NCBI RefSeq assembly: GCF_002813915.1
Contig: NZ_CP019335.1
Location: forward strand, 2,401,777-2,465,776
DNA length: 64,000 bases
Origin: Tenacibaculum sp. SZ-18
Lineage (GTDB): Bacteria > Bacteroidota > Bacteroidia > Flavobacteriales > Flavobacteriaceae
Reading direction: 5' to 3'
Part shown: positions 8,800-17,732 of the stretch, piece by piece
Layout of the letters: each line of letters opens with the position of its first letter
Position numbering within the stretch: the first letter of the stretch is position 1
Program-made: the position numbers and the translations under genes
Notes under the pieces: generated by a model
Told to the model about the DNA's origin: nothing
What the model saw: the letters and a program-made list of their open reading frames with translations, nothing else
Databases searched by the model: none

Positions 8800-9569
8800 T
8801 GAAAAATATCGCAAAAAATATCCGTCACTTACGTAAGTTAAAAAGATTAACTCAAGAGCAATTTGCTGAAGATTTATTAATTACAAGATCAAGAGTTTCT
8901 TCTTATGAAGAAGGTCGTTCTGAGCCTCCTATAGAAGCATTAATAAATTTTTCTAGCTACTTCAATTTACCTATTGATATCTTGGTTAAAAATGATTTAA
9001 CTTATGCTACCGATACCTCTTTTATTGAAATTGGAAATCAACGTGTCTTATTTCCAATAGCTGTAGATAGCACTAATGATAATATGATTGAAGTTGTTCC
9101 TACAGAAGCTTCTGCTGGATATTTATTAGGTTATGATGATCCAGAATATATTGAGCAATTACAAAAAATAAAACTTCCTTTTTTACCTACGGGAAAACAC
9201 AGAGCTTTTCCTATTAAAGGAGATTCTATGCATCCAATGAAAGATGGTTCTTACGTAGTTGCTAGTTTTGTGGAAGATATTCTTGATGTAAGAAATGGTA
9301 CATCGTACATTATTGTAACCAAAAACGATGGTATGACCTACAAACGTGTGTATAACGAAATAGAGGAAAGCAATTCTTTATTACTTGTACCTGATAATAA
9401 GAATTATGCATCTTACAACGTTCCTGTATCAGAAGTTATTGAACTTTGGGAGTTTACTTGTAGTATTAACACTCAAGAATATGACGAAAAAGATTTGAAG
9501 ATTAGTAGTATTGCTACTATGCTTACACAGTTAGGAGTTGAACTAAAATCGTTAGCTGAATTGAAATAA
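8799..9569 (+). CDS. XRE-S24 (LexA/CI-like) autocleavable repressor
   Basis: 256 residues. An XRE helix-turn-helix occupies residues 5-65 (LTQEQFAEDLLITRSRVSSYE). The C-terminal half is an S24 peptidase domain with every element of RecA-stimulated self-cleavage: scissile Ala106-Gly107 (EASAGY), nucleophile Ser143 (KGDSMHP) and general base Lys182 (MTYKRVY). It is divergent from the DnaE-like/DinB operon across a 51-bp promoter with repeated TTGTAGC sites, so it most likely represses both itself and the polymerases and is inactivated after DNA damage. A canonical LexA has a winged helix instead of an XRE domain, so this is a functional analogue. A prophage CI repressor is the alternative, but no phage genes are nearby. 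Confidence 0.88.
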   Translation: MKNIAKNIRHLRKLKRLTQEQFAEDLLITRSRVSSYEEGRSEPPIEALINFSSYFNLPIDILVKNDLTYATDTSFIEIGNQRVLFPIAVDSTNDNMIEVVPTEASAGYLLGYDDPEYIEQLQKIKLPFLPTGKHRAFPIKGDSMHPMKDGSYVVASFVEDILDVRNGTSYIIVTKNDGMTYKRVYNEIEESNSLLLVPDNKNYASYNVPVSEVIELWEFTCSINTQEYDEKDLKISSIATMLTQLGVELKSLAELK

Positions 9570-9690
9570 GTTTTAACCTTCACTATATTCGGATTTAGTT
9601 TTAACTCAACAAAAAGAGTAACTCACTCATTAGTCGTTTTATATTTTGTAATAAATCTTGAGTTTTACATCAAACTTAAAAACATTTGTT

Positions 9691-12600
9691 ATGAATAAAA
9701 CACTACTCCTAATTCTTTTGTCTTTGACTTTTAGTGCATTTTCTCAAAATGTTCCTAAAATCACTATTGAAGATGATAAAGATTTAAAACTATCTGATTT
9801 AAAAATAAACGTAAATATCACTGGTAATTCTGCTATTACTACATACGATATGACTTTTTATAATAGTCATAATCGAACATTAGAAGGTGAGTTAGCATTT
9901 CCACTTGGACAAGGACAATCGGTTTATAAACTTGCCATGGACTTAAATGGTTCACTTCGAGAAGCTGTAATTGTTGAAAAAGAATTAGCTCGTGTTGCTT
10001 ATGAAACAACTGTAAGACAAAATATTGATCCTGTACTTTTAGAAAAAACAGCAGGAAATAATTATAAAGCAAGAGTTTACCCAATTTTTCCAAAAAGTCA
10101 TAAAAGAGTTGTTTTAACCTACGAAGAAAAACTCTCTTATTCAGATAATAATTTAATTTATGAATTGCCTTTAGGTATTACAAATAGAATAAATAACTTT
10201 TCACTTGATTTCTTAATAACAGATAGTAATTTCACTCCTAATATTACATGTAAATCCATTTCAAAATTTAATATTAATGTAATTGACGGCACCACAAATA
10301 TTTCAACAAATCAACGAAATTTCAAACCTAAAAACCCTGTGAAATTAAGTTTATCTGGAAAAAACAACACTAACAACACATTTTCTTATAGCGATTACTT
10401 CTACAGCAATCTTGCTTTAAAAAGTGAAATTAGGACAAAAAAGAAACCAAAAAGAATTAGTGTTATTTGGGATGTATCGTACTCAATGCAACATAAAAAC
10501 ATAGCTACTGAACTCCTTCTTTTAAAAAATTACATAAAGTACTTAAATGAAGTAGAAGTAGAACTAATCACTTTTAATAGTTCAGTTGAAAAAAAAGAGC
10601 TATTTAAAATTCAAGATGGAAATTCTGAAAAGCTAGAAAATGTAATATCGTCACTTACATATGACGGGGGAACAAATATAAAAGCACTGGAAGAAGTGAA
10701 ATTAACAGCTAAAGAAGTACTATTATTTTCAGACGGATTGGCAAATTTAGGTTCTATTAATAAACTGAAGCAAAAAACAATTTATACGATTAATTCTTTA
10801 ACATCTGCCAATCATTTCTCATTGAACAATATGGCTACTAAAAATGGAGGTATTTATATTAATCTTAGAAAAACTCCAGACTCAAAAGCTTTGGATTTGT
10901 TGAAACAAGAAAGATTACAATTTTTAGGATATAAGGCTAATGATCAAATTAATGAAGTATATCCTAAAGGACCAGTTAACATTTCTAATGACTTTATAAT
11001 TACTGGAAGATTCAATACAGCTACTAAAATTGATTTGCTATTCGGATTTCAAGGAAAAGTTACCAAAACTGTTCAAGTAGATTTAAAAAACACAAAAATA
11101 TCTAAGCAAACAAAACGATTATGGGCAAAGGAAAAATTGAATCATCTTAACATTCAGAAAGAAAATAATAAAGAACAAATCATTGCTTTAGCAAAACAAT
11201 ATCATTTAATTACAGACTACACTTCTATGTTAATCTTAGATAGAATTGAGGATTATGTACGTTATAAAATTGACCCTCCAAAGGAATTAAGGTCTGAATA
11301 CAAAGAACTTTTAGCTGAACGATTACGAAATGAAAAAGCTGAAAACCAAAATATCTTAGATAGAAAAGAAGAAATTTTTGAAGAATATGAAGATATTATC
11401 GAATGGTATAATACTCGTTTTACTTACAAAAAGAAAAATCATAAAAATACAGGTGAGGAAGTAACTAATAGAATTCTAGATAGACAAATAAATACTGAAA
11501 GAAGAAATACAAGAACCTCTACAGATAATAACACAACAAATTCTCAAAACACGAATTCGAATACACAAACCACCATAAGTGAAAACACGACTAACTCAAA
11601 TATTGATTATTCTCAAAGAGTTATTTCAGGTACAATAAGTGATGAAAATGGGCCACTGCCTGGTGTTAGCGTTTTAGTAAAAGGAACTACACAAGGAACA
11701 GAAACTGACTTTGATGGCAGATATACGATCAATGCAAAATCTGGTGATGTTCTTATTTACTCTTTTGTGGGATTAAAAACTCAGGAAAAAACAGTTGGTG
11801 CATCTAATAATATCAATACGCAACTGGAAGGTGATAACCTACTTGAAGAAGTTGTAGTTGTTGGATACGGTACAACTACTCGAAGAAGTGTAACAAGTGC
11901 ATCAGTGGCTCAAAACCTAATTGGTGAAGTTGAGGGTGTTACTCTCCAGAATACTGATTCTAATAAAAGTCCAATTACAATAAAAGGTATAAGTAGTATT
12001 TCTAACAGTCAACCCTTATACATTTTAGATGGCGAAGTAGTTAATCATAATCCAACCCAAAAATTAAATAGTTCTGAAATTCACAATATTCAAGTTCTAA
12101 AATCAGCAGATGCAACAAAATTATACGGCAGTAGAGGAAATAATGGTATTGTAATAATTACTTCAAAAAAAGGAATTGATACAAATCAAAAGGAAATTGA
12201 ACAACTAGAAAAGCTAATTAAAGAAAAAATAGAACTCAAAGCTTGGGATTCAAATTCTCCATATTTAGATATTTTAAACAAGGAAAAAACAATTACAAAA
12301 GCGTATGAAAAATATCTAAAAATAAGAGATACGTATTCTAATAGCCCGATGTTTTTCGTTGATATTGCTGACTTTTTCGATCGTCAAGGATCAAAAAAAT
12401 TAGCTATTAGAGTTTTAACAAACTTAATTGAAATTGATTTAGACAACTACGAGTTAATTAAAGTACTCGCTTATAAATTGGAATATTTTAAGCAATATGA
12501 TTTAGCTAAAAAAATGTATGAAAAAGTTTTAGAATTAAGACCGGAAGAACCACAGTCATATAGAGATATAGCGCTGGCTTACAAAATGGCCGGAGAATAC

Positions 12601-13146
12601 CAAAAGAGTTTTGATTTACTATATAAAATTTATAACGGAGAGCTACTAATTAAAGATATTGGTGAACGCTTTAATGGTATAGAATCTATTGCTTTTGTAG
12701 AATTAACAAGATTGGTAAACAAACATGGAAATAAATTAAAATTGGAAGAACATCAAAAGAAATTTTTCAATCCGTTACCGCTTGATGTTAGAATTGTAGT
12801 TGACTGGAATCATAATGATACTGATATTGATTTATGGGTATTAGATCCGAACAATGAAAAAGCTTATTACAAAAATCAAGAGACCAAAATTGGTGGAAGA
12901 ATGTCAAATGATATGACACAAGGTTATGGTCCAGAAGAATTCATTCTGAAGAAAGCTATCAAGGGGAATTATAAAATCATGATCGATTACTTTGCAGATA
13001 ATATTCAAAAAATCTCGGGCCCAACAATTTTAAGAATTAACATGTTCACTAATTATGGAAAGAAAAATGAAGAAAAGAAAACTGCTATTGTAAAGTTAGA
13101 TAAAGAGGAAGATGTAATTGATGTTGGTAATTTAGTATTTAAGTAA
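9691..13146 (+). CDS. secreted VIT/VWA protein with inserted SusC-type plug, TPR and DUF2135
   Basis: The start is taken at 9691 (signal peptide [19 protein letters not shown]), not the TTG at 9658. The 1151-residue product runs: VIT domain (about 20-150), VWA domain (about 250-400, MIDAS motif DVSYS), a charged coiled linker and an Asn/Thr-rich spacer (about 540-640), a carboxypeptidase-regulatory-like domain (about 645-715, [17 protein letters not shown]), a SusC-type TonB plug (about 720-830, with [20 protein letters not shown] and [18 protein letters not shown]), TPR-like helices (about 860-1000) and a DUF2135 beta domain (about 1030-1150, [10 protein letters not shown]). No beta-barrel follows the plug. 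VIT-VWA-DUF2135 proteins are known in Bacteroidota; the plug module is unusual. Function unknown, probably envelope adhesion or assembly. Confidence 0.85.
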   Translation: MNKTLLLILLSLTFSAFSQNVPKITIEDDKDLKLSDLKINVNITGNSAITTYDMTFYNSHNRTLEGELAFPLGQGQSVYKLAMDLNGSLREAVIVEKELARVAYETTVRQNIDPVLLEKTAGNNYKARVYPIFPKSHKRVVLTYEEKLSYSDNNLIYELPLGITNRINNFSLDFLITDSNFTPNITCKSISKFNINVIDGTTNISTNQRNFKPKNPVKLSLSGKNNTNNTFSYSDYFYSNLALKSEIRTKKKPKRISVIWDVSYSMQHKNIATELLLLKNYIKYLNEVEVELITFNSSVEKKELFKIQDGNSEKLENVISSLTYDGGTNIKALEEVKLTAKEVLLFSDGLANLGSINKLKQKTIYTINSLTSANHFSLNNMATKNGGIYINLRKTPDSKALDLLKQERLQFLGYKANDQINEVYPKGPVNISNDFIITGRFNTATKIDLLFGFQGKVTKTVQVDLKNTKISKQTKRLWAKEKLNHLNIQKENNKEQIIALAKQYHLITDYTSMLILDRIEDYVRYKIDPPKELRSEYKELLAERLRNEKAENQNILDRKEEIFEEYEDIIEWYNTRFTYKKKNHKNTGEEVTNRILDRQINTERRNTRTSTDNNTTNSQNTNSNTQTTISENTTNSNIDYSQRVISGTISDENGPLPGVSVLVKGTTQGTETDFDGRYTINAKSGDVLIYSFVGLKTQEKTVGASNNINTQLEGDNLLEEVVVVGYGTTTRRSVTSASVAQNLIGEVEGVTLQNTDSNKSPITIKGISSISNSQPLYILDGEVVNHNPTQKLNSSEIHNIQVLKSADATKLYGSRGNNGIVIITSKKGIDTNQKEIEQLEKLIKEKIELKAWDSNSPYLDILNKEKTITKAYEKYLKIRDTYSNSPMFFVDIADFFDRQGSKKLAIRVLTNLIEIDLDNYELIKVLAYKLEYFKQYDLAKKMYEKVLELRPEEPQSYRDIALAYKMAGEYQKSFDLLYKIYNGELLIKDIGERFNGIESIAFVELTRLVNKHGNKLKLEEHQKKFFNPLPLDVRIVVDWNHNDTDIDLWVLDPNNEKAYYKNQETKIGGRMSNDMTQGYGPEEFILKKAIKGNYKIMIDYFADNIQKISGPTILRINMFTNYGKKNEEKKTAIVKLDKEEDVIDVGNLVFK

Positions 13147-13177
13147 CTTTTATAAAGTTCTTAATATTTGACGTGAG

Positions 13178-13205
13178 AAAAGATGTACTTCGGTACATCT
13201 TTTTG
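13178..13205 (+). terminator. intrinsic terminator with TTCG tetraloop
   Basis: An 11-bp perfect stem (AAAAGATGTAC with GTACATCTTTT) is closed by the very stable tetraloop TTCG and followed by T-rich sequence. It ends the VIT/VWA gene 30 bases after its stop. The T-run also provides the TTTTG used as -33 element for the next gene. Confidence 0.88.
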
Positions 13206-13231
13206 TTTTATCAAACAATACACTACATTTG
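13203..13231 (+). promoter_or_regulatory. promoter of rdgB
   Basis: TTG at 13203-13205 and the perfect -7 box TACATTTG at 13224-13231 are separated by 18 bases. The predicted message starts near 13237, which excludes the upstream in-frame codon at 13173 and supports the ATG at 13248. Confidence 0.6.
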
Positions 13232-13247
13232 TTGCTTTACTATTATT

Positions 13248-13823
13248 ATGAAACTCGTATTTGCTACAAACAACCTAAATAAATTGAAAGAAGTACAAGA
13301 AATGCTTCCTAAATCAATAGAGTTATTGTCCTTAAAAGATATTGGTTGTTTTGAAGATATTGAAGAAACTGCTACCTCATTAGAAGGAAACGCTAAAATA
13401 AAAGCAAATCATATAACTAAAAATTATCAATACAATTGTTTTGCTGACGATACTGGTTTAGAAGTTAAAGCACTAAATGGAGAACCCGGAGTGTACTCGG
13501 CACGTTATGCAGGTGAACCAGCAAATGCTGAAAACAACATGCAAAAACTACTTGATAATTTAAAGGAAACTAGCAACAGAGAAGCACAATTTAGAACCTC
13601 TATTTGCCTCAATCTAGATGATAAACAATTTTTATTTGATGGAATTTGTAAAGGCCAAATTTTAACTAAAAGAAGAGGCGAAAAAGGATTTGGTTACGAC
13701 CCTATTTTTCAACCAGAAGGTTATGAAAATTCTTTTGCTCAAATGAGTTCTGTGGAAAAAAATAAAATCAGCCATAGAGGCTTGGCAATCGAAAAGTTAA
13801 TCGATTTTTTAAAAAACTACTAA
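13248..13823 (+). CDS. rdgB: non-canonical purine NTP pyrophosphatase RdgB/HAM1
   Basis: Hydrolyses dITP, XTP and ITP to monophosphates, cleaning the nucleotide pool. 191 residues with the usual family length. Family motifs are visible: the N-terminal [35 protein letters not shown] and the C-terminal SHRGLA. The start at 13248 begins directly with MKLVFATNN as in all homologues; the open frame to 13173 covers the promoter and terminator and is not coding. The FecCD permease gene follows after 27 bases, so the ABC transporter may be transcribed from the rdgB promoter. Confidence 0.95.
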   Translation: MKLVFATNNLNKLKEVQEMLPKSIELLSLKDIGCFEDIEETATSLEGNAKIKANHITKNYQYNCFADDTGLEVKALNGEPGVYSARYAGEPANAENNMQKLLDNLKETSNREAQFRTSICLNLDDKQFLFDGICKGQILTKRRGEKGFGYDPIFQPEGYENSFAQMSSVEKNKISHRGLAIEKLIDFLKNY

Positions 13824-13850
13824 TCGAACTATACCATTAAACTGGTAAAA

Positions 13851-14882
13851 ATGGAAAAGCAAAACAGCTATACTAGACATTTTATATTTCTAGGAATCAC
13901 TTTGATTTCAATGGGATTATTTAATATTAGTATTGGTTCTGTTGATATTCCTATACCAGAAATATTTAAAACTTTATTTGGTCAAACACCTTCAAAATCT
14001 AGTTGGGAAACTATTATTATAAACTACAGATTACCAAAAACAATTACAGCAATTTTAGTTGGATCGGGACTTTCAGTTAGTGGTTTGTTAATGCAAACAC
14101 TATTTAGAAATCCATTAGCAGGACCTTTTGTTTTGGGAATTTCTTCTGGAGCAAGTTTAGGTGTTGCAATTTTTCTTCTCGGTACAGGTTTACTAGGTGG
14201 TATTTTTAGTTTCTCTGCTTTTTTAAATTGGGGTTTGCCTTTTGCATCAAGTGTAGGAGCATTTCTTGTTTTATTAGCAGTTATAATTGCTGCTAACAAA
14301 GTAAGAAATACAATGTCTATCTTAATTATAGGATTAATGTTTGGATCTTTAGCTTCTGCTTTAATCAGTATTCTTTCTTATTTCAGTGAGGCAGAACAAA
14401 TAAAACAATTTGTATTCTGGGGATTTGGAAGTTTAGGAAACTTGACATGGAATGAAATTCTAATATTCTTCGGTGTATTTGTAATTTCTGCTGTTGGTAT
14501 ATTCTTTTCTATAAAACCATTAAATAGTTTTTTACTTGGTGAAAACTATGCAAAAAGCCTAGGAATTAACACTAAAAAAAGCAGAAATATTATTCTAATT
14601 GTCACCAGTTTATTAACTGGAGTTATCACTGCTTTCTGCGGCCCAATAGCTTTTATTGGTTTAGCCGTTCCCCACATAACAAAATTGATTTTTAAAACTT
14701 CCAATCATAAAATATTAATTCCTTCAGTTTCATTACTAGGTGGAATCATTTTATTAATTTGCGATAGTATTGCGCAACTACCACATAGTGAATTTACCTT
14801 ACCAATAAACGCAATAACGTCTTTATTTGGTGCACCGGTTGTAATCTGGTTATTAGTTAGAAAAAAGAAGATATACGTTTAA
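13851..14882 (+). CDS. FecCD/BtuC-family ABC transporter permease
   Basis: Membrane subunit of an importer for iron-siderophore, heme or cobalamin. 343 residues, normal for the family, with about nine to ten hydrophobic helices. The family signature NPLAGPFVLGISSGAS is present near residue 85, and GPIAFIGLAVPHI near residue 265 is the conserved coupling region. The ATPase gene follows at once, but no periplasmic binding protein or TonB receptor lies in the window, so the substrate cannot be assigned. The gene ends in RKKKIYV and a TAA at 14880-14882. Confidence 0.92.
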   Translation: MEKQNSYTRHFIFLGITLISMGLFNISIGSVDIPIPEIFKTLFGQTPSKSSWETIIINYRLPKTITAILVGSGLSVSGLLMQTLFRNPLAGPFVLGISSGASLGVAIFLLGTGLLGGIFSFSAFLNWGLPFASSVGAFLVLLAVIIAANKVRNTMSILIIGLMFGSLASALISILSYFSEAEQIKQFVFWGFGSLGNLTWNEILIFFGVFVISAVGIFFSIKPLNSFLLGENYAKSLGINTKKSRNIILIVTSLLTGVITAFCGPIAFIGLAVPHITKLIFKTSNHKILIPSVSLLGGIILLICDSIAQLPHSEFTLPINAITSLFGAPVVIWLLVRKKKIYV

Positions 14883-14895
14883 AAATTTAGCAAAC

Positions 14896-15693
14896 ATTCA
14901 TAAGGATTCATCACATATCATTTTAAAAACTGAAAAATTATCTATCGGATATTCTTCTAAAAAATCTAAAAAAGTTCTTTTAGATTCAATTGATTTAAAT
15001 ATTACAAAAGGGGAATTCATTGCTTTACTTGGTAAAAATGGTTCAGGAAAATCGACACTACTAAGAACCTTAAGTAAAGTCCAAGATAAACTTTCTGGTA
15101 ATATTGAGATTAATCAAAAAAATCTTGAAGCCTATTCTCAACACGAACTGGCTAAAATGATGAGCGTTGTCTTAACTGAACGTTTGCCCGAAAGCCAATT
15201 AACTGTTTTTGAAATTGTAGCTCTAGGAAGGCAACCATATACAAACTGGCTAGATAAACTTTCTAAAGAAGATATTAGAAAAGTTCTTAATGCATTGGAA
15301 TTAACAAACGTTGCTCATTTAAAAAATAGACCTTTTTATAAATTAAGTGATGGTCAATTGCAACGTGTTTTAATCGCTCGAGCATTAGCACAAGACACAG
15401 AAGTGATAATTCTTGATGAACCAACTGCTCATTTAGATATTCATCATACCTATAAAATATTTTCTTTATTAAAAGAACTCGTAAAATCAACAAAGAAAAC
15501 TATTATCATCTCAACTCATGAGGTAAATTTAGCATTAAAACTCGCTAATTCTTTTGTTCTTATTACAAATGAAAAAGTACACAGTGGTAATTCACAAGAA
15601 CTTATGGATAAAAATGCGTTTTCTTCATTATTTCCAAAAGAACTTATTTCTTTCAATAAAGATTTACAACAATTTATCATTGATAAAAACTAG
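14896..15693 (+). CDS. FecE/BtuD-like ABC transporter ATPase with no ordinary start codon
   Basis: Partner ATPase of the preceding permease. Walker A GKNGSGKST is encoded at 15031-15057, the signature is LSDGQ (15343-15357), and Walker B is VIILDEPTAHLD. The frame is open from 14857, after a TAG at 14854-14856, but contains no ATG, GTG or TTG until 15157, which lies downstream of Walker A and would give a dead 178-residue fragment. I place the start at the ATT at 14896, 13 bases after the permease stop, which gives 265 residues, a normal length. ATC/ATT at 14917 and 14920 or an ACG at 14875 are alternatives, as is a base error in the start codon. The domain itself looks intact and functional. 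Confidence 0.75.
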   Translation: MHKDSSHIILKTEKLSIGYSSKKSKKVLLDSIDLNITKGEFIALLGKNGSGKSTLLRTLSKVQDKLSGNIEINQKNLEAYSQHELAKMMSVVLTERLPESQLTVFEIVALGRQPYTNWLDKLSKEDIRKVLNALELTNVAHLKNRPFYKLSDGQLQRVLIARALAQDTEVIILDEPTAHLDIHHTYKIFSLLKELVKSTKKTIIISTHEVNLALKLANSFVLITNEKVHSGNSQELMDKNAFSSLFPKELISFNKDLQQFIIDKN

Positions 15694-15762
15694 CTATGGA
15701 AACTTTTATTTAGCAGTTTATTAGGATAACATTAATTATCTTCGCACTTTAAGCCCTATTTT

Positions 15763-16797
15763 ATGAAAAAAATAATCTACACGTCACTGATGTTCACAGT
15801 AATTGGTTGTGCTTTTGGTCAAAAAGCAACTAAAAAGAACAAGAAAAAAGCTACAAACGATCCAGCTTATTATGCGGAAACGATCACTGCTAAAGATTTA
15901 GGAAATCATCTTTTCGTTTATGCTTCAGATGAATTTGAAGGACGAAATACAGGGGAACCTGGACAAAAAAAAGCAGTAAAATATTTAAAAGATTTTTACG
16001 TAAATGAAGGAATTGCATCTCCTATGGGAGGAGATAATTACTTTCAAAAAGTTCCTGCTTCTTTCTTTAAGAAAAGAAGAATGGGAATGAAATTAAAAGA
16101 TTCTGAAAATGTATTGGCATTTATAAAAGGAACAGAAAAACCAGACGAAATTGTCGTAATTTCTGCACATTTAGACCATATTGGTTTTATGGATGAAGAA
16201 GTTTGTAATGGTGCGGACGATGATGGATCAGGTACTGTTGCTGTATTAGAAATTGCTCAGGCTTTTAAGAAAGCAGCCGATAATGGACACGGACCAAAAC
16301 GTTCGATATTATTTTTACACGTAACAGGTGAAGAAAAAGGATTATTAGGATCTAAATATTACACTGAGAATCCAATTTTTCCTTTAGAAAACACTGTTAC
16401 TGATTTAAATATTGATATGATTGGTAGAATTGATGATCGTCATAAAGGAAAACCAAATTATGTATATTTAATTGGATCAGATAAATTAAGTTCTGAATTA
16501 CATGAGTTATCTGAAAATGTAAATAAAAAATACATGAACATCGATTTAGATTACAAATACAATGATGAAAATGATCCGAATCGTTTTTATTATAGATCTG
16601 ATCATTACAACTTTGCTAAACATAATATTCCTGTTATTTTCTATTTCAACGGAACACACGCAGATTATCACCGCCCAACTGATACTCCTGACAGAATTAA
16701 TTATAATTTATTAGAGAACAGAACTCGCTTGGTATTCCATACAGCTTGGGAAGTTGCGAACAGAAAAAACCGCTTGGTTGTTGATAAAACTCCATAA
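15763..16797 (+). CDS. M28-family zinc aminopeptidase, exported
   Basis: 344 residues. The N-terminus MKKIIYTSLMFTVIGC fits either a lipoprotein signal (VIGC, Cys16) or a Sec signal cut after AFG. It is followed by a Lys-rich linker. The M28 metal and catalytic residues are visible: His136 and Asp138 (SAHLDHIGF), the bridging Asp in GADDDGSG (150-157), Glu190-Glu191 (TGEEKGLLGS), Asp in NIDMIGRI and a late His in YHRPTDT. It probably removes N-terminal residues from peptides outside the cytoplasm. It is monocistronic, ending at a hairpin terminator. Confidence 0.92.
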   Translation: MKKIIYTSLMFTVIGCAFGQKATKKNKKKATNDPAYYAETITAKDLGNHLFVYASDEFEGRNTGEPGQKKAVKYLKDFYVNEGIASPMGGDNYFQKVPASFFKKRRMGMKLKDSENVLAFIKGTEKPDEIVVISAHLDHIGFMDEEVCNGADDDGSGTVAVLEIAQAFKKAADNGHGPKRSILFLHVTGEEKGLLGSKYYTENPIFPLENTVTDLNIDMIGRIDDRHKGKPNYVYLIGSDKLSSELHELSENVNKKYMNIDLDYKYNDENDPNRFYYRSDHYNFAKHNIPVIFYFNGTHADYHRPTDTPDRINYNLLENRTRLVFHTAWEVANRKNRLVVDKTP

Positions 16798-16817
16798 TCT
16801 GACATAAACTCATATTG

Positions 16818-16841
16818 AAAACTCGCTTTATTGCGAGTTTT
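16818..16841 (+). terminator. intrinsic terminator
   Basis: A perfect 9-bp stem AAAACTCGC/GCGAGTTTT with a 6-base loop is followed by a run of Ts. It lies 20 bases after the M28 peptidase stop. Confidence 0.88.
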
Positions 16842-16869
16842 TTTATTTTTAGCCTAAACTAATGAACTC

Positions 16870-17235
16870 ATGGAGATACTAATTACCGTTCTTATCACTA
16901 TAATCGCAATTTTTCACTTATACATTTTATGGTTTGAAATGTTTGCTTGGGAAACACGAGGACGTAAAGTTTTTAAACATTTCCCTGCTGAATTATTTCC
17001 GAAAACTAAGATACTAGCAGCAAACCAAGGCTTATATAATGGATTTCTTGCAGCTGGTTTAATTTGGACTTTCTTTATTGAAAATATTGAATGGAAAACA
17101 AATGTGAGTGTTTTCTTTTTAAGTTGTGTCGCTATCGCTGGAATTTATGGAGCAATCTCTGCCAGTAAAAAAATCTTTTTCATTCAAGGTTTACCGGCTA
17201 TAATTGCCTTACTATTAGTTTTAATCAGTAAATGA
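16870..17235 (+). CDS. DUF1304 family membrane protein
   Basis: 121 residues with four hydrophobic helices (about 3-24, 50-68, 78-95 and 100-118). The first loop contains the family pattern FEMFAWETRGRKVF, followed by KILAANQGLYNGFLAAGL, both typical of DUF1304. The role of the family is unknown. The gene is single and is followed by a 500-base region without a clear gene. Confidence 0.85.
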   Translation: MEILITVLITIIAIFHLYILWFEMFAWETRGRKVFKHFPAELFPKTKILAANQGLYNGFLAAGLIWTFFIENIEWKTNVSVFFLSCVAIAGIYGAISASKKIFFIQGLPAIIALLLVLISK

Positions 17236-17732
17236 TTTGTTTTTTATTGATTGTTCGCAATCTTTTTCATTAAATGAGACCTTTCTTTAGTCTTCAATTA
17301 TATTTCTCAACGACTGCAAACAGATTGTACCCATTTTAGCTTTGATTTACTCAAACCATTTGACCAGTTAGCTCCTGCATCTCTAACATAATTTTATTCA
17401 TCAGACTTTAAAGGATCTAAATGATTAAAACATTTTTCTAGATTTTTACTAAAATCAGGAATTTTATTAATCTAAACCTAAACTAATTTTATTGACAAAT
17501 AATCGCATTTACATAGGCTTATAACTTACAAATTATAGGACAAAACCTATTTTTCATTTATAAAAACCTGTCATAAAACTACAGCATCTTGTTGAGAAAT
17601 ACTAACAGTAATACTTTTAGAAACATTCAGTTTAGGCATAACCAAAAGTCTAATTTTTATCACGTTTTAAGAAATTTTTTAATTCATATTTAATACTTTT
17701 TAAAAAGAAAATAACAGAAATAAATTCTTTAA
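17236..17732. other. 497-bp intergenic region without an intact gene
   Basis: Very AT-rich. I find no tRNA-like cloverleaf, clear terminator or full reading frame. The only structure of note is the possible decayed coding segment on the minus strand at 17307-17459, listed separately. The region lies between the convergent DUF1304 gene and holA. Confidence 0.6.
17307..17459 (-). pseudogene. possible remnant of a decayed gene
   Basis: Read on the minus strand from 17459, 51 codons give protein-like sequence with one internal stop: DPLKSDE, stop, then NYVRDAGANWSNGLSKSKLK and WVQSVCSR before another stop. The balance of Trp, Gly, Asp and Lys looks more coding than the surrounding A/T runs. No start codon or upstream continuation is evident, and I recognise no family. 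It may be chance. Confidence 0.25.

Noticed and set aside
8799..9569. Prophage CI repressor
   Set aside because: XRE-S24 proteins are typical of phages, but no integrase, structural or lysis genes occur, and the divergent partner genes are DNA polymerases.
9658..9690. Upstream TTG start for the VIT/VWA protein
   Set aside because: It places a non-hydrophobic stretch before a textbook signal peptide; the ATG at 9691 is clearly better.
14861..14882. AAAAAAG slippery heptamer near the permease end, suggesting programmed frameshifting into the ATPase
   Set aside because: A -1 shift at this site runs into a TAG after a few codons; the ATPase lies in the +1 frame, for which this heptamer is not a known signal.
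15850..15856. GCTACAA match to the putative S24 operator
   Set aside because: It lies within the M28 coding region, single and without a partner copy; a 7-mer occurs by chance several times in 64 kb. The same holds for 38548-38554.
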